DNA of 64,000 nucleotides from positions 1,302,001 to 1,366,000 of the forward strand of contig NZ_JAANTH010000001.1 of assembly GCF_011734195.1 (NCBI RefSeq). Direction: 5' to 3'. Under the pieces are notes generated by a model. The model searched no databases and had not been told where the DNA came from. It saw nothing but the letters and a program-made list of their open reading frames with translations. How positions within the stretch are numbered: the stretch's first letter is position 1; each line of letters starts with the position of its first letter. Shown piece by piece: positions 34,571 to 43,098 of this stretch. Made by a program: the position numbers and the translations under genes. This DNA is from Halobacterium sp. R2-5. Lineage in GTDB: Archaea; Halobacteriota; Halobacteria; Halobacteriales; Halobacteriaceae.

Positions 34571-34877
34571 GGACGTCGACCACGAGAGTGGCCGCGCTAT
34601 CGCTCGCTTCCACGAGTATAGCGAGTGGCTCACTCCGACAGCGCGCGAGGACTTCCGGCGGACGGAGATTGTCGGCCTCACACGCGCGGAACGTGCCGAC
34701 GAGCGCGACGTCGAGCCGGCGACCGTCTCGGCGAACATCAGGACGGTAAAGGACCGCCTTCGAGAGATTGCCGAAGACCGTGGCGAGCCCGAACTCTCGA
34801 CTGGCAGCGGTGAGGACTACGGCCATCGCACCTACTGCTACGGTGTCGAAGTCGACACAGAGGAGGGGTCGAAATGA
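34563..34877 (+). CDS. HTH protein of the element
   Basis: 104 residues from ATG 34563. A sigma70-region-4/LuxR-like helix-turn-helix is readable in RRTEIVGLTRAERADERDVE and PATVSANIRTVKDRLREIAE. It is probably a DNA-binding regulator of the element's left operon. It overlaps the preceding gene by 8 bp and the next by 4 bp (ATGA). Confidence 0.6.
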   Translation: MSEDVDHESGRAIARFHEYSEWLTPTAREDFRRTEIVGLTRAERADERDVEPATVSANIRTVKDRLREIAEDRGEPELSTGSGEDYGHRTYCYGVEVDTEEGSK

Positions 34878-36793
34878 GTCGGCCGGACACCGGGAGTTCG
34901 CCGCCGGCTGCTCGTAACCCCTACGAGGGAGTTGACCTCGAGCGCAACGAGGGCATCACGACGACCGCGAGAGAACTTCCCGGCGGCGCGCGACACGGCG
35001 GCGGTGGCAAGTTCGTCCTCGACGACGTCGACCGCGACGCCGACAGCCTCCGCGGGAAGTTCGACGTCGGCGACGGCCGTCAGCTACCTGACGGCAGCGC
35101 CTACCAGCACGCCCGCGCCGCGTGGTATGCACACGAAGATGATACCGTCACCCCGCCCGACTCCAGCACCGAGTACGCCGTCCTCACGCGCTCCTATCAG
35201 CATCCCGCTGAAGACGAGCCCGACGAGTACGCTGTCACCCTCACCTCCTCGCGCTGGAAGGCCGGCGCCGGCCAGGGTAACGACTACACGCCGTGGTACA
35301 GCTACGACCTCACCGTCCAGCCTCTCGAAGAGGACGGTAGCATCGCGTGGGACCGTACGCCGCCGCGCTCGCTGTCGTTGAAGCTGGAGCCACAGTACGA
35401 CGAGCTCGTGCATCCCGATGGCGACAACTTCCGGCTCCCCCACGGCGAGGGCACGCTCGTCCGCGTCCAGACCACATGGGTCGACCAGACCGAAGAGTTA
35501 CTTCAGCGCGCCGCTCACCTGCTCGGCCACACCCTGAACTACGGCGTCCAGCAGAGCGACGTCGTCTCTGACTCGGCTGCCTTCTCGAAAGCCGAGGTCC
35601 ATCACCGCGTGACCGAAGACGTCGACGACGACCTCGCGCTGACGATTCGCCAGAGCGCCGAACTGCTCGCGAGCCACGACGCCGACGTCGAAACCCGTGG
35701 CGTCCACGAGGATTCGCGCTGGCTCAAGTCCAAGATTCGCACCGAGGACTGGAACCAACTCGGCTTCCCCGACCTCGACGCGCCCATCCTCATCAAGCTC
35801 TACTACCCCGACGACCCCGGCCACGTCGAGTACCCGCTCAACCAGCCAAAGCTCGAGGTCGCCCTCGACGGGAAGGAAACCGTCGTCGATGACGAGACCG
35901 GCCGCACGGTCGAGCAGATGATTCCGTGGGACCGCTGGGACGAAGTGATGGCCGCCCTCGACGAGATTCTGCTCTCGCACCTGGAGTGGGCTGACGTCTC
36001 CGCGGCGGATCTCATCGCCGACGACTACAGCGACGGAGCACAGAACCCACGCACGCGCTGGCGGCATCCTGAAGGCCGCCGCTACTGGCTGCGCAAGCAC
36101 TACGAGAGCCTCGTCCCCGCGCTCTACCGCGAAGCGACGCGGACGCGCACCGACCTCGTGCTCGACATCCTCGACGTCGTTCGGCGCCGCGGCGAGGTCA
36201 CCTACGAGGACCTCGTTACGGAGACCGGGGCGGCAAAGCGGACGATTCGCGAGCACGTCCGCCGGCTCGATGAAGAGGTTGGCGGTGACGACCCCGGTCT
36301 GTTGTCGCGCAGTCGCGGCGCGAAGACGTTGGTGGCGTACTCCAGTCGGTTCCTGGAAGACCTCGGCGCCGACGCCATCGACTCGATTCAGGCCGACCGT
36401 GAGGAACTCACGGAGGACCGCGCAGAGCGCGCTGACGACCGCGTCCGCCAGCACCTCGAAGACCTCGGGCTCGCACCGGAGGACGCCGAACGCCTGCTCG
36501 ATGCGGTCAGCGAAACGCGCGTGTACGACCGCGAGGACCTACGCACGGTTGACGCGCTTGACGACCTTCGCGAGCTCGTCGACGACCTTGGCGTTACGGT
36601 CGACCTCGAGGCCAGTAAGGACAGCTCCCCGAGCGAGAAGGAGGGGAGTGAGTGCGCGGACAGCGAGGAGTGGGTTGCGTTCACGGCGCTCGCGATGGAC
36701 GGGGAGACGCTCGGGTTCGCGCTCGATGACGGCGCTATCGACGGCGACGACGTGCGGATACGGACTGACCCGTACCCGAGAATAGCGGACTGA
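34874..36793 (+). CDS. Large element protein with C-terminal winged HTH, possible replication or maintenance factor
   Basis: 639 residues. It begins with a disordered region, followed by beta-rich segments (AWYAHEDDTVTPPDSSTEYA; YDLTVQPLEEDGSIAWDRTP) and a long alpha/beta middle (QTEELLQRAAHLLGHTLNYG; LDAPILIKLYYPDD). At about residues 420-470 lies a winged HTH: LVLDILDVVRRRGEVTYEDL then TGAAKRTIREHVRRLDEEVG. It resembles a family found on other haloarchaeal integrated elements and plasmids (DUF7845 by memory). Its size and its place at the end of the left operon, before a non-coding region with a hairpin, suggest an initiator or master regulator, unproved. Confidence 0.6.
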   Translation: MSRPDTGSSPPAARNPYEGVDLERNEGITTTARELPGGARHGGGGKFVLDDVDRDADSLRGKFDVGDGRQLPDGSAYQHARAAWYAHEDDTVTPPDSSTEYAVLTRSYQHPAEDEPDEYAVTLTSSRWKAGAGQGNDYTPWYSYDLTVQPLEEDGSIAWDRTPPRSLSLKLEPQYDELVHPDGDNFRLPHGEGTLVRVQTTWVDQTEELLQRAAHLLGHTLNYGVQQSDVVSDSAAFSKAEVHHRVTEDVDDDLALTIRQSAELLASHDADVETRGVHEDSRWLKSKIRTEDWNQLGFPDLDAPILIKLYYPDDPGHVEYPLNQPKLEVALDGKETVVDDETGRTVEQMIPWDRWDEVMAALDEILLSHLEWADVSAADLIADDYSDGAQNPRTRWRHPEGRRYWLRKHYESLVPALYREATRTRTDLVLDILDVVRRRGEVTYEDLVTETGAAKRTIREHVRRLDEEVGGDDPGLLSRSRGAKTLVAYSSRFLEDLGADAIDSIQADREELTEDRAERADDRVRQHLEDLGLAPEDAERLLDAVSETRVYDREDLRTVDALDDLRELVDDLGVTVDLEASKDSSPSEKEGSECADSEEWVAFTALAMDGETLGFALDDGAIDGDDVRIRTDPYPRIAD

Positions 36794-37435
36794 CCGGCGA
36801 CTAACGGCCGCGTTCGCCGGTTCGTAGTGGCGACACTCGCGTTCATTCCTTGTTTTCGCGGCGTTTCTATGCGTTTCCAAATCTTGTACTCTCGTTGGCG
36901 GCGGTTCGGCCTGTGCTCCACTTTCATGTAGGTGTAAACGTCGCCTGCTAGATTCTATTCGGTTCTGTTTGCGAGAAAATTTAGGCCATCGAGCGTGCCT
37001 CGGCGCCGCCAACACGGCCGCAGACAGCGGCTCGCGGCGTCTCGGGCGGCACCCGGGGCGGCCGCCACCCCTCAGCCATAGTGCCCCTAAGGGGGTATGG
37101 GTAAAACGGGCCGGCGCAAAACGCGCCGGCCCTTCCGCAACCTCCTCCGCAACGATACCGGCCGCGTAGATGCCGTACATACGCTCTACGCGTTGGTTGG
37201 TGCTGGACGCTACTCCGGCCGATTACGCTGCCGAACCTCGTTAGTCACCCCATCAAATCCGGTGGTGAAGTGAGGAAACTATCCAAGTGGACCAGCAATT
37301 CGATTCCATCGGTCGGTTTCGTCCAGAAGTATCGGTATGCGTATTCTATATGCATTCAACAGGGGATTACGGAGTAATCTCATGCATACAGGCCCCATAG
37401 ATTCATGAACTTCGGGTTATAGAAGTCAAGTATAC
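36794..37435. other. 642-bp non-coding region with inverted repeats, candidate origin
   Basis: No credible gene on either strand. It holds CCCC-TAA-GGGG at about 37084-37094 and, 15 bp on, a perfect 10-bp inverted repeat with a 5-nt loop at 37108-37132 (GGGCCGGCGC/GCGCCGGCCC). The right part becomes AT-rich and ends in the Fic promoter (TTATAG near 37418). It marks the switch from the conserved left operon to the cargo region. Confidence 0.5.
37108..37132 (+). repeat. Perfect 10-bp hairpin
   Basis: GGGCCGGCGC, loop AAAAC, GCGCCGGCCC. No run of T follows, so it is not an obvious terminator. It may be a protein-binding site or part of an origin. Confidence 0.6.
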
Positions 37436-38611
37436 ATGCAGCCGGCTGAGTTAGATGCTGACGCTCCCGGTGACCTCGTCTCATACGGCCGCGAGTCATA
37501 CTACAAGCCAGAACCCCTCCCACCTTCCCAGGACCTCGCACTCGGCGACGACTTCTACGAGACGCTTGCCGACGCGACGTTCTGGCTCGGCAAACTCAGC
37601 GGTGTCAGCCTCGAACTCGACTTCCCGCCAGTCCTCTACACCTCTCTGCTCCGCAAGGAAGCTATGGAATCCGCCGAAATCGAGGGGGCCGACATCGACT
37701 ACGACGCCCTGTACAGTCTCGAAACCCGCACGTTCGACGAAGGTCGAGAGGAGCCAAGCGAAACCACTGCAGCTGCCGAAACCAAGGACACCCGTGAGGT
37801 CCTCAACTATGAAACTGCGGTCAAGGAGGGCATCGACGCGCTCGATGACGGCAAGGAGTTGAACGTCGAGTTGCTCCATGACCTCCACGAAACCCTACTC
37901 ACTGGCGTGCCGGACGATCGCGTCGACACTGACACTATCGGCGCGTACAAGACGAAACCGAACTACCTCGGTGAATTCCTGCCGGCTGCGCCGGGCGCTG
38001 TCGAGGACTTGATGGATGGGCTGTTCACCTACTATCGGACTGGCGGCAGCTACCACCCGCTCGTGGACATCGCGCTGTTCCACTATCAGTTCGAAACGAT
38101 CCACCCATATGGCGACGGCAACGGTCGGCTCGGCCGGCTCCTCATCACACTCCAATTGTACGACGCCGATCTCCTCGAACGTCCCAACCTCTACCTGAGC
38201 GAGTACTTCAACCGCAACAAGACCTCGTACGTCGAGCGGATGGAGGGTGTCCGGTTCCACGGTGAGTGGGAAGCCTGGCTCTCCTTTTTCATCGAAGGAA
38301 TCGCACGGCAAGCCCACGAATCTGTGGAGAGAACGCTTGCGCTCGCCGACCTTCGTCGCGAATACGAAGAGGAGTACGGTGGGAAATCGTACACCAAGAA
38401 CCAGCTCGCGGTGAAGCTCTTCGAGCAGCCCTACGTCACGAGCAAGACTGTCCAACGGTTATTCGATGTCGAGCAATCTACAGCCTCGCGGGCCATCAAC
38501 GACCTCGTCGACGAAGGCGTCCTCGAGGAGGTCTCCCGCCACGGCCGGAACAAAGAATATCGCGCTCGCGAAGTCTTCGAGATTCTCGAGCAGCCACCAC
38601 AGACGTACTAG
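37436..38611 (+). CDS. Fic-domain protein (probable AMP-transferase) with winged HTH
   Basis: 391 residues. The Fic active-site motif reads ETIHPYGDGNGRLGRLLI, matching HPFxxGNGRxxR with Tyr for Phe. Before it lies an N-terminal inhibitory-helix signature SAEIEG (S/T-x3-E-G, near residue 78), making this a self-inhibited class II Fic. The region 100-200 contains the flap-like NYLGEFLPAAPG. A C-terminal winged helix (TKNQLAVKLFEQPYVTSKTV; QRLFDVEQSTASRAINDLVD) would bind DNA, perhaps for autoregulation. Fic enzymes transfer AMP to target proteins, and the targets here are unknown. ATG 37436 lies close below TATA-like TTATAG. Confidence 0.88.
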   Translation: MQPAELDADAPGDLVSYGRESYYKPEPLPPSQDLALGDDFYETLADATFWLGKLSGVSLELDFPPVLYTSLLRKEAMESAEIEGADIDYDALYSLETRTFDEGREEPSETTAAAETKDTREVLNYETAVKEGIDALDDGKELNVELLHDLHETLLTGVPDDRVDTDTIGAYKTKPNYLGEFLPAAPGAVEDLMDGLFTYYRTGGSYHPLVDIALFHYQFETIHPYGDGNGRLGRLLITLQLYDADLLERPNLYLSEYFNRNKTSYVERMEGVRFHGEWEAWLSFFIEGIARQAHESVERTLALADLRREYEEEYGGKSYTKNQLAVKLFEQPYVTSKTVQRLFDVEQSTASRAINDLVDEGVLEEVSRHGRNKEYRAREVFEILEQPPQTY

Positions 38612-39062
38612 CGAGGAACCGAAGGTCCGAGGGGTTGAGCATCCACTCGGCACAGGAGAATTCACCGAAATGTAAACGAACCTGCGTTAGGGGTGTTTCA
38701 AGGGGACAAAACCAAAACACGCAGCACACCTTAGCACAGCGCAGCAGAAACCAACCTAGACGAGGAGATCGCTCAGTTCTCTCGGTGAGACAGATGCAAA
38801 GTCGTACTGTTCCTTATTAGCAGGATTGAACGCCAGATTAACCCTGCCTAGCAAACTTTGGGCGGCTCAAGATAATCGCGTTCCTATGGGTAGTTTTAGA
38901 GATAACTCAGCGCAGTATCTCGGACCGTTTCAACTCCGCTGATAACCATATTGAAGATTCGAGTAAATACACGCAAACACTCTGCTATTTTTACCTCAGT
39001 ATAGATAACGATATTACATATTTGATAGAAAATTTTTAATGTGGTTTCTCCGATTAGAGTGT
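38612..39062. other. 450-bp intergenic region with a degenerate repeat
   Basis: No gene is supported. A 40-bp stretch at 38711-38750 has an 80 percent match to 41628-41667. Another segment (38770-38807) resembles 42832-42870. The last 100 bp are AT-rich and probably hold the promoter of the Tat-protein gene. Confidence 0.45.
38711..38750 (+). repeat. Degenerate direct repeat, copy 1
   Basis: Begins ACCAAAACACGCAGCACACC. It matches 41628-41667 at 32 of 40 positions by eye. The pair brackets the Tat-protein/phosphoesterase cassette and the fic remnant. Confidence 0.5.
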
Positions 39063-39806
39063 ATGGTGAATGATAACAGACCACCTGAAGAGGATCAAGG
39101 ATTTGGCCCTTCGATTTCTCGACGAGCAGCACTCACACTCCTCGGGTTAGGGGCGCTCGGTAGCGTGGCATCCGGTGAGACCACTGCTAGCGCGGAAGAG
39201 GTAGACACGACCGGAATGTCCGAAGAGCTAGCCCAGGACGAAGATGTACGAGCGTTCATCGACGAGGTGTTACCGGGTGACAAGTTCGGGAAAATCGAAA
39301 TCGGCGAGTACCAGCATGCGCTCCAACAGTCGGGGACGAGAACGCCATCCTGGATGATTCAGCCGGTGAATCAGGATGTTCGCATCACGAACACGTCCTA
39401 CGAAGAGGTCGGGTCCGGCATCGGCTACGGAGTGATTCCATTCCCGCCCGGTAAGGTCCCGATTCTCAGACTCGTCGCTCACGTCGACGCCAAGCCAGAC
39501 GCGGAAACAAGCCTGCGAGTCTCCATCGCGAATAGGGAAGCGTATTCGCCGCCAGGCGTGGATGGAACGAGAATACTAGAGGATGATCCAGTCCGTCAGA
39601 CGCTCATGGAGGTAACTGCACAGGGGCAAACCCAGGTGTTTGACGAACTCTATCTCACCGATATCGAAGACGTCGTAACCGGATTAGGGAACGGCCACCC
39701 GCTGCCGAGTCATACTCTCCTGTTCGAAGCGAAAACCAACTCGCCTTCCGGACAGGTCACGCTCGGTAGCGAAACGACTGTTGCGCTCGAACTGGAGGCC
39801 CTCTAA
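39063..39806 (+). CDS. Tat-exported protein of unknown function, cargo cassette
   Basis: 247 residues from ATG 39063. A twin-arginine signal SRRAALTLLGLGALGSVASG (about residues 19-38) shows export in folded form. The mature part is beta-rich: GKIEIGEYQHALQQSGTRTP, IGYGVIPFPPGKVPILRLVA and GQVTLGSETTVALELEAL. No family is recognised. The stop TAA overlaps the next ATG by one base (TAATG), so it is co-translated with a cytosolic metallophosphoesterase. Codon use is less GC-rich than the element ends. Confidence 0.6.
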   Translation: MVNDNRPPEEDQGFGPSISRRAALTLLGLGALGSVASGETTASAEEVDTTGMSEELAQDEDVRAFIDEVLPGDKFGKIEIGEYQHALQQSGTRTPSWMIQPVNQDVRITNTSYEEVGSGIGYGVIPFPPGKVPILRLVAHVDAKPDAETSLRVSIANREAYSPPGVDGTRILEDDPVRQTLMEVTAQGQTQVFDELYLTDIEDVVTGLGNGHPLPSHTLLFEAKTNSPSGQVTLGSETTVALELEAL

Positions 39807-40657
39807 TGGTCCGAATTGGATGGCTCTCGGACAGTCACATCGACCCAACGAGTAGTGCAGGCGCCGACGAGAAGTTACCACAGGACATTGCGTCCCTGTT
39901 CGACACGTACGGGGTACAGGACCTGTTCTTCAATGGAGACGCAGTGTTCAAGGCATCCGCTTTCAACGAGGGTGGTTACGCACACTCAACCCCAGAGTTC
40001 TACGATCAGTTCTGGGAGTTCGTCGACCAGAGTGGACATGGAGAGAAGGTGATCTGTACACCCGGTAACCACGACGTTCCACTCCAGTACTTTGTCGAGT
40101 CCGACGATCGGGCTCGGCTTCGTTACAAGAAGACGTACGACGACGAGGGCGTGACAGTCCTCATGATGAACACTGTCGGGCCGGGCGCAGTGAGTGGGTC
40201 ACAGGAGGCTGGCTACGGTTGGACGAACGGATACGTCCCCTATCGAGATCTCCAATGGCTTGACGAACAACTGGACGAGGCAGGAGATAACGCGAAGGTA
40301 GTCTACTTCCACCATCACGCTTGGCTAACGCCAGACGATCCCCTCGCTTCTGCTCCGACAGACACGCAAAGTATCGATCAACTCTACTGGGTCTGCCGCA
40401 ACTATCGTGCTATCCACGACATCCTCAGCTCCTACGATAAGGTTGTCTGTCCACAGGGACACACAGCGCAGTTCGCTGAAGAAGGGTCGTCGAACGTTGA
40501 CGGTGTGGAGTACCTCTACAAAAAACACTACTACAACGTGCGAGACGGCGGCGTGACCACCTACGCGTATATCGACGTTAGTCCTAATCGGTGTACCGTA
40601 ACGACAGTCGATCACGATACCGACAAGGAAACAACTATTCTGGATACAAAATTCTAA
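39806..40657 (+). CDS. Calcineurin-like metallophosphoesterase
   Basis: 283 residues, no signal peptide. The metal-binding motifs of the family appear in order: WLSDSHIDP (D-x-H), FFNGDAVF (GD), CTPGNHDVP (GNHD), VVYFHHHAW (H) and VCPQGHTAQF (GHT). It should hydrolyse a phosphodiester or phosphomonoester; the substrate is not evident. The gene is coupled by a one-base overlap to the Tat-protein gene, and the two look like a functional pair acquired together. Confidence 0.85.
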   Translation: MVRIGWLSDSHIDPTSSAGADEKLPQDIASLFDTYGVQDLFFNGDAVFKASAFNEGGYAHSTPEFYDQFWEFVDQSGHGEKVICTPGNHDVPLQYFVESDDRARLRYKKTYDDEGVTVLMMNTVGPGAVSGSQEAGYGWTNGYVPYRDLQWLDEQLDEAGDNAKVVYFHHHAWLTPDDPLASAPTDTQSIDQLYWVCRNYRAIHDILSSYDKVVCPQGHTAQFAEEGSSNVDGVEYLYKKHYYNVRDGGVTTYAYIDVSPNRCTVTTVDHDTDKETTILDTKF

Positions 40658-40703
40658 GATAGGATTACTGAGTTGCGGTACGAATATCGCATTCTAAACT
40701 GAG

Positions 40704-40765
40704 CGAAATCATACACCAAGAACCAGCTCGCGGTGAAGCTCTTCGAGCAGCCACAGACGTACTAA
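40704..40765 (+). pseudogene. Remnant of a second fic gene (3' end)
   Basis: Codes for SYTKNQLAVKLFEQPQTY and a stop. The first 48 bp match the Fic gene at about 38385-38432 with few changes. The match then jumps to the last codons of Fic (CAGACGTAC before the stop). The join falls at a short GAGCAGCC repeat present at both points of the intact gene, so about 150 bp were lost by slippage or recombination. Confidence 0.8.
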
Positions 40766-41627
40766 CAAGTGGAACTGGGGGATAAAGAGGTGAGCCTCCG
40801 TATGAGAGAACTATCCGCCAGCCTTCTGCGAAATTCTTAGCAGACCGAATGCAACCCTATGTTAACGCAGCCCAAGATTTTATGTGGATTACTGACAGTC
40901 GTTCTGTACGAAGTTAAGATTCGCAAATGGTGATCGACGAACTGCTCCCGGCTGCACTCGAGGACGAATTTCGGGGTGAGGCCCGGCTACCGAGTTCCAT
41001 CATTAGCCAACTCGGTACTCCTCGAGAACTCAGCCCAATAGCGTGGGAACCAGAACTTTCCTCTGGCTGGCCTCCTCCCAATCGTTGCTAACAGTTCGTT
41101 ACTAGTAGGCCAACCCATTGGCTCGATGGCTGTTCTACCCGGAACAGGGAATCCTTGACCGGTAGGGCGGTTGAATAGACCCCCGCCCCGTACGCCCTCT
41201 CGTCAAATCCCGGTGGGCTGCGCTCGAATCTCTGAGATGACGGCTCGCACCAAGAGTCGTTGATATCGTAGGGGTTCACAGCCACACCAACCTCCGGCCC
41301 AGAGGGCAACATCGGGAAAACACCCATCCAACCGAGCAAACGCGACTCGTCGGAACCTTCGGAAGAGAGCGTCCCAGCCAAAATCATCGCCGCAATCTAC
41401 CAGCGGCTAAAATCTCTCTCCACTAATGAGAGACTTCTGTTCAAGCTACTCGTCGTCGCGATAGTATTCAGCCATGATGGGACAGTTCAGTTCCGTAGCC
41501 GCATCATGATAATCGCAGCATGCTTAGCTATAATTGATAGCTTAGGCTCGTAGAAGGTCGTCATCGGCTGATACGATTTCTCCGAGATGTACACACCTTA
41601 GTTCGGTCGGGTAGCTAAGGCCTCCAA

Positions 41628-41667
41628 TCCAAAACACGCCGCGCATCTCAGCACGGCGTAGCCGAAA
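41628..41667 (+). repeat. Degenerate direct repeat, copy 2
   Basis: TCCAAAACACGCCGCGCATC and following; partner of 38711-38750. Confidence 0.5.
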
Positions 41668-41880
41668 AGAGGGGGCACAAGGGTGGGTGGACGCATTCGG
41701 CAAGGGCGAAGGGTCTGTGGCGTGTCGCCGAAGATCGACCTACCGGACAGTTGCTCCGACGAGTAGAGAATTCTATATATCAACTCTTGTCGCCATTGTG
41801 CTCGGGTTTCCTAATCCACTTGAAGAGCTTTCGTCGGTAAGGAATACGACCATCCTCCTGGTTGTCGACTGATTGGAGGT

Positions 41881-42717
41881 ATGTCCAGATTCAATTCAAT
41901 TCCAGAGATCGGCGATGAGAGTAGTTACAAAACCTACGTTGTGGGCTTTCTATTCATTCTCCTAATCGTAGTTGTTATCGGCGCTATTGGGAGTGGAGTC
42001 AGTGCCCCAGAAGCAGTAAATCAAGTAGATGCCGCTATGACAATCATGTCCGCGGCACCCGCCACCACAACTGCAGCATATACAACTGAGGTATCGGCAG
42101 CAACGGCAGCGCAGTCAGCGACACCGACAACTTCAGCAACAGGGACGAATGCTGAATCTGCAGAGAACGGGACATCCTATTCCTTCAACGGAAGTGGAAC
42201 CGATGTCACAGACTCGTTCACGACAGAAGGCGGACTCGTTGTCATCGATGCTCAGCATACTGGAGGAGAGTCAAACTTTCAGATTCAGGCTGTCTCCAGT
42301 AACGGGACTGAAGAGTATATCGTGAACGCAATCGGCGAATACAATGGTACTGTCGCCCTCCACATGCCTTCCGGCGAGTGGCAGCTTGATGTTACCGCCG
42401 ATGGTGACTGGAATACTAACGTTACGCAGCCTCGGTACAACGAAGAAGACATCGAGAACCTACCGGCAAGCGCAGAAGACCAGCACGCAGCTTTCTACGG
42501 GCCCTTTGAATTTGAGGGGGCGACTGAAGTTACGTTCGAGATCGAGAACGATGCCCATGCAGCCGTCTGGCTAGCACGTATGAACGGTGAGAAAGTCGAG
42601 CTCCTCCATAACGAGATTGGGCCGTATGAAGGAACATCACTCGTCAGCCAACAAGGAGTCGGCTTGATTGTCATTGAGGCAGGATCTGCAGATTGGCGTA
42701 TCGAAATCGGCGGCTGA
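41881..42717 (+). CDS. Membrane-anchored surface protein, cargo
   Basis: 278 residues. One N-terminal transmembrane helix (VVGFLFILLIVVVIGAIGSG, about 21-40) is followed by a Thr/Ala-rich linker (residues 55-95) and an outer beta-sandwich-like domain. That domain contains a repeated pattern: TEGGLVVIDAQHTGGESNFQ and VALHMPSGEWQLDVTADGDW. Sequons such as NGS and NGT suggest N-glycosylation. Family unknown. It precedes the S66 peptidase gene by about 380 bp in the same direction. Confidence 0.65.
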   Translation: MSRFNSIPEIGDESSYKTYVVGFLFILLIVVVIGAIGSGVSAPEAVNQVDAAMTIMSAAPATTTAAYTTEVSAATAAQSATPTTSATGTNAESAENGTSYSFNGSGTDVTDSFTTEGGLVVIDAQHTGGESNFQIQAVSSNGTEEYIVNAIGEYNGTVALHMPSGEWQLDVTADGDWNTNVTQPRYNEEDIENLPASAEDQHAAFYGPFEFEGATEVTFEIENDAHAAVWLARMNGEKVELLHNEIGPYEGTSLVSQQGVGLIVIEAGSADWRIEIGG

Positions 42718-42750
42718 CGTATTCTCACTCTTTGCAATCGCCTAACGTGG

Positions 42751-42798
42751 GTTTCGTGGGGTTTCACGTCGAGAGAACCCGATTCCCGAATATGCACA
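42751..42798 (+). repeat. Direct repeat flanking the S66 peptidase gene, copy 1
   Basis: GTTTCGTGGGGTTTCACGTC and following to GAATATGCACA; about 85 percent identical to 44713-44761. Both copies lie just outside the peptidase gene. Confidence 0.65.
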
Positions 42799-43098
42799 AA
42801 AGCAACTGAAGTCCACCCTGACGCACTAAATTCCTCAGCAATCTCAGTGAAACAGGTGCGAAGTAGGATTGCGAACGTACCACCGAATCTTCTGCTAAAT
42901 TCCGTTGATGGACTCTGTATCCTGCTGAATATATTTCTCATATCTTGTACTCACCCGTGTTCTGTGGTGAGACCTGCTGTGTGAATCTGGATTGCGTCTT
43001 TTCGACTTCAATTCGTGCGGTTACGATGGGATAGTTTCCACGAACTTCACACTCATGCTTGTCCCGCCAGTCTCCCGGCCCTCTGGACACCATGGCGC

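Larger units (their letters stand above)
40658..41880. other. 1.2-kb gene-poor region with fic remnant
   Basis: Contains the fic remnant (40704-40765), a weak 54-codon frame at 40927-41091 beginning MVIDELLPAALEDEFRGEAR (no family, low confidence), and repeat copy 2 at 41628-41667. The remaining frames are short and lack haloarchaeal codon bias. It looks like decayed sequence. Confidence 0.5.

Noticed and set aside
37108-37132. Intrinsic terminator
   Set aside because: A perfect hairpin but without a following T run, and more than 300 bp beyond the nearest stop codon.
41088-41387. 99-codon minus-strand frame
   Set aside because: Lies in decayed sequence and has no recognisable fold or haloarchaeal codon use.
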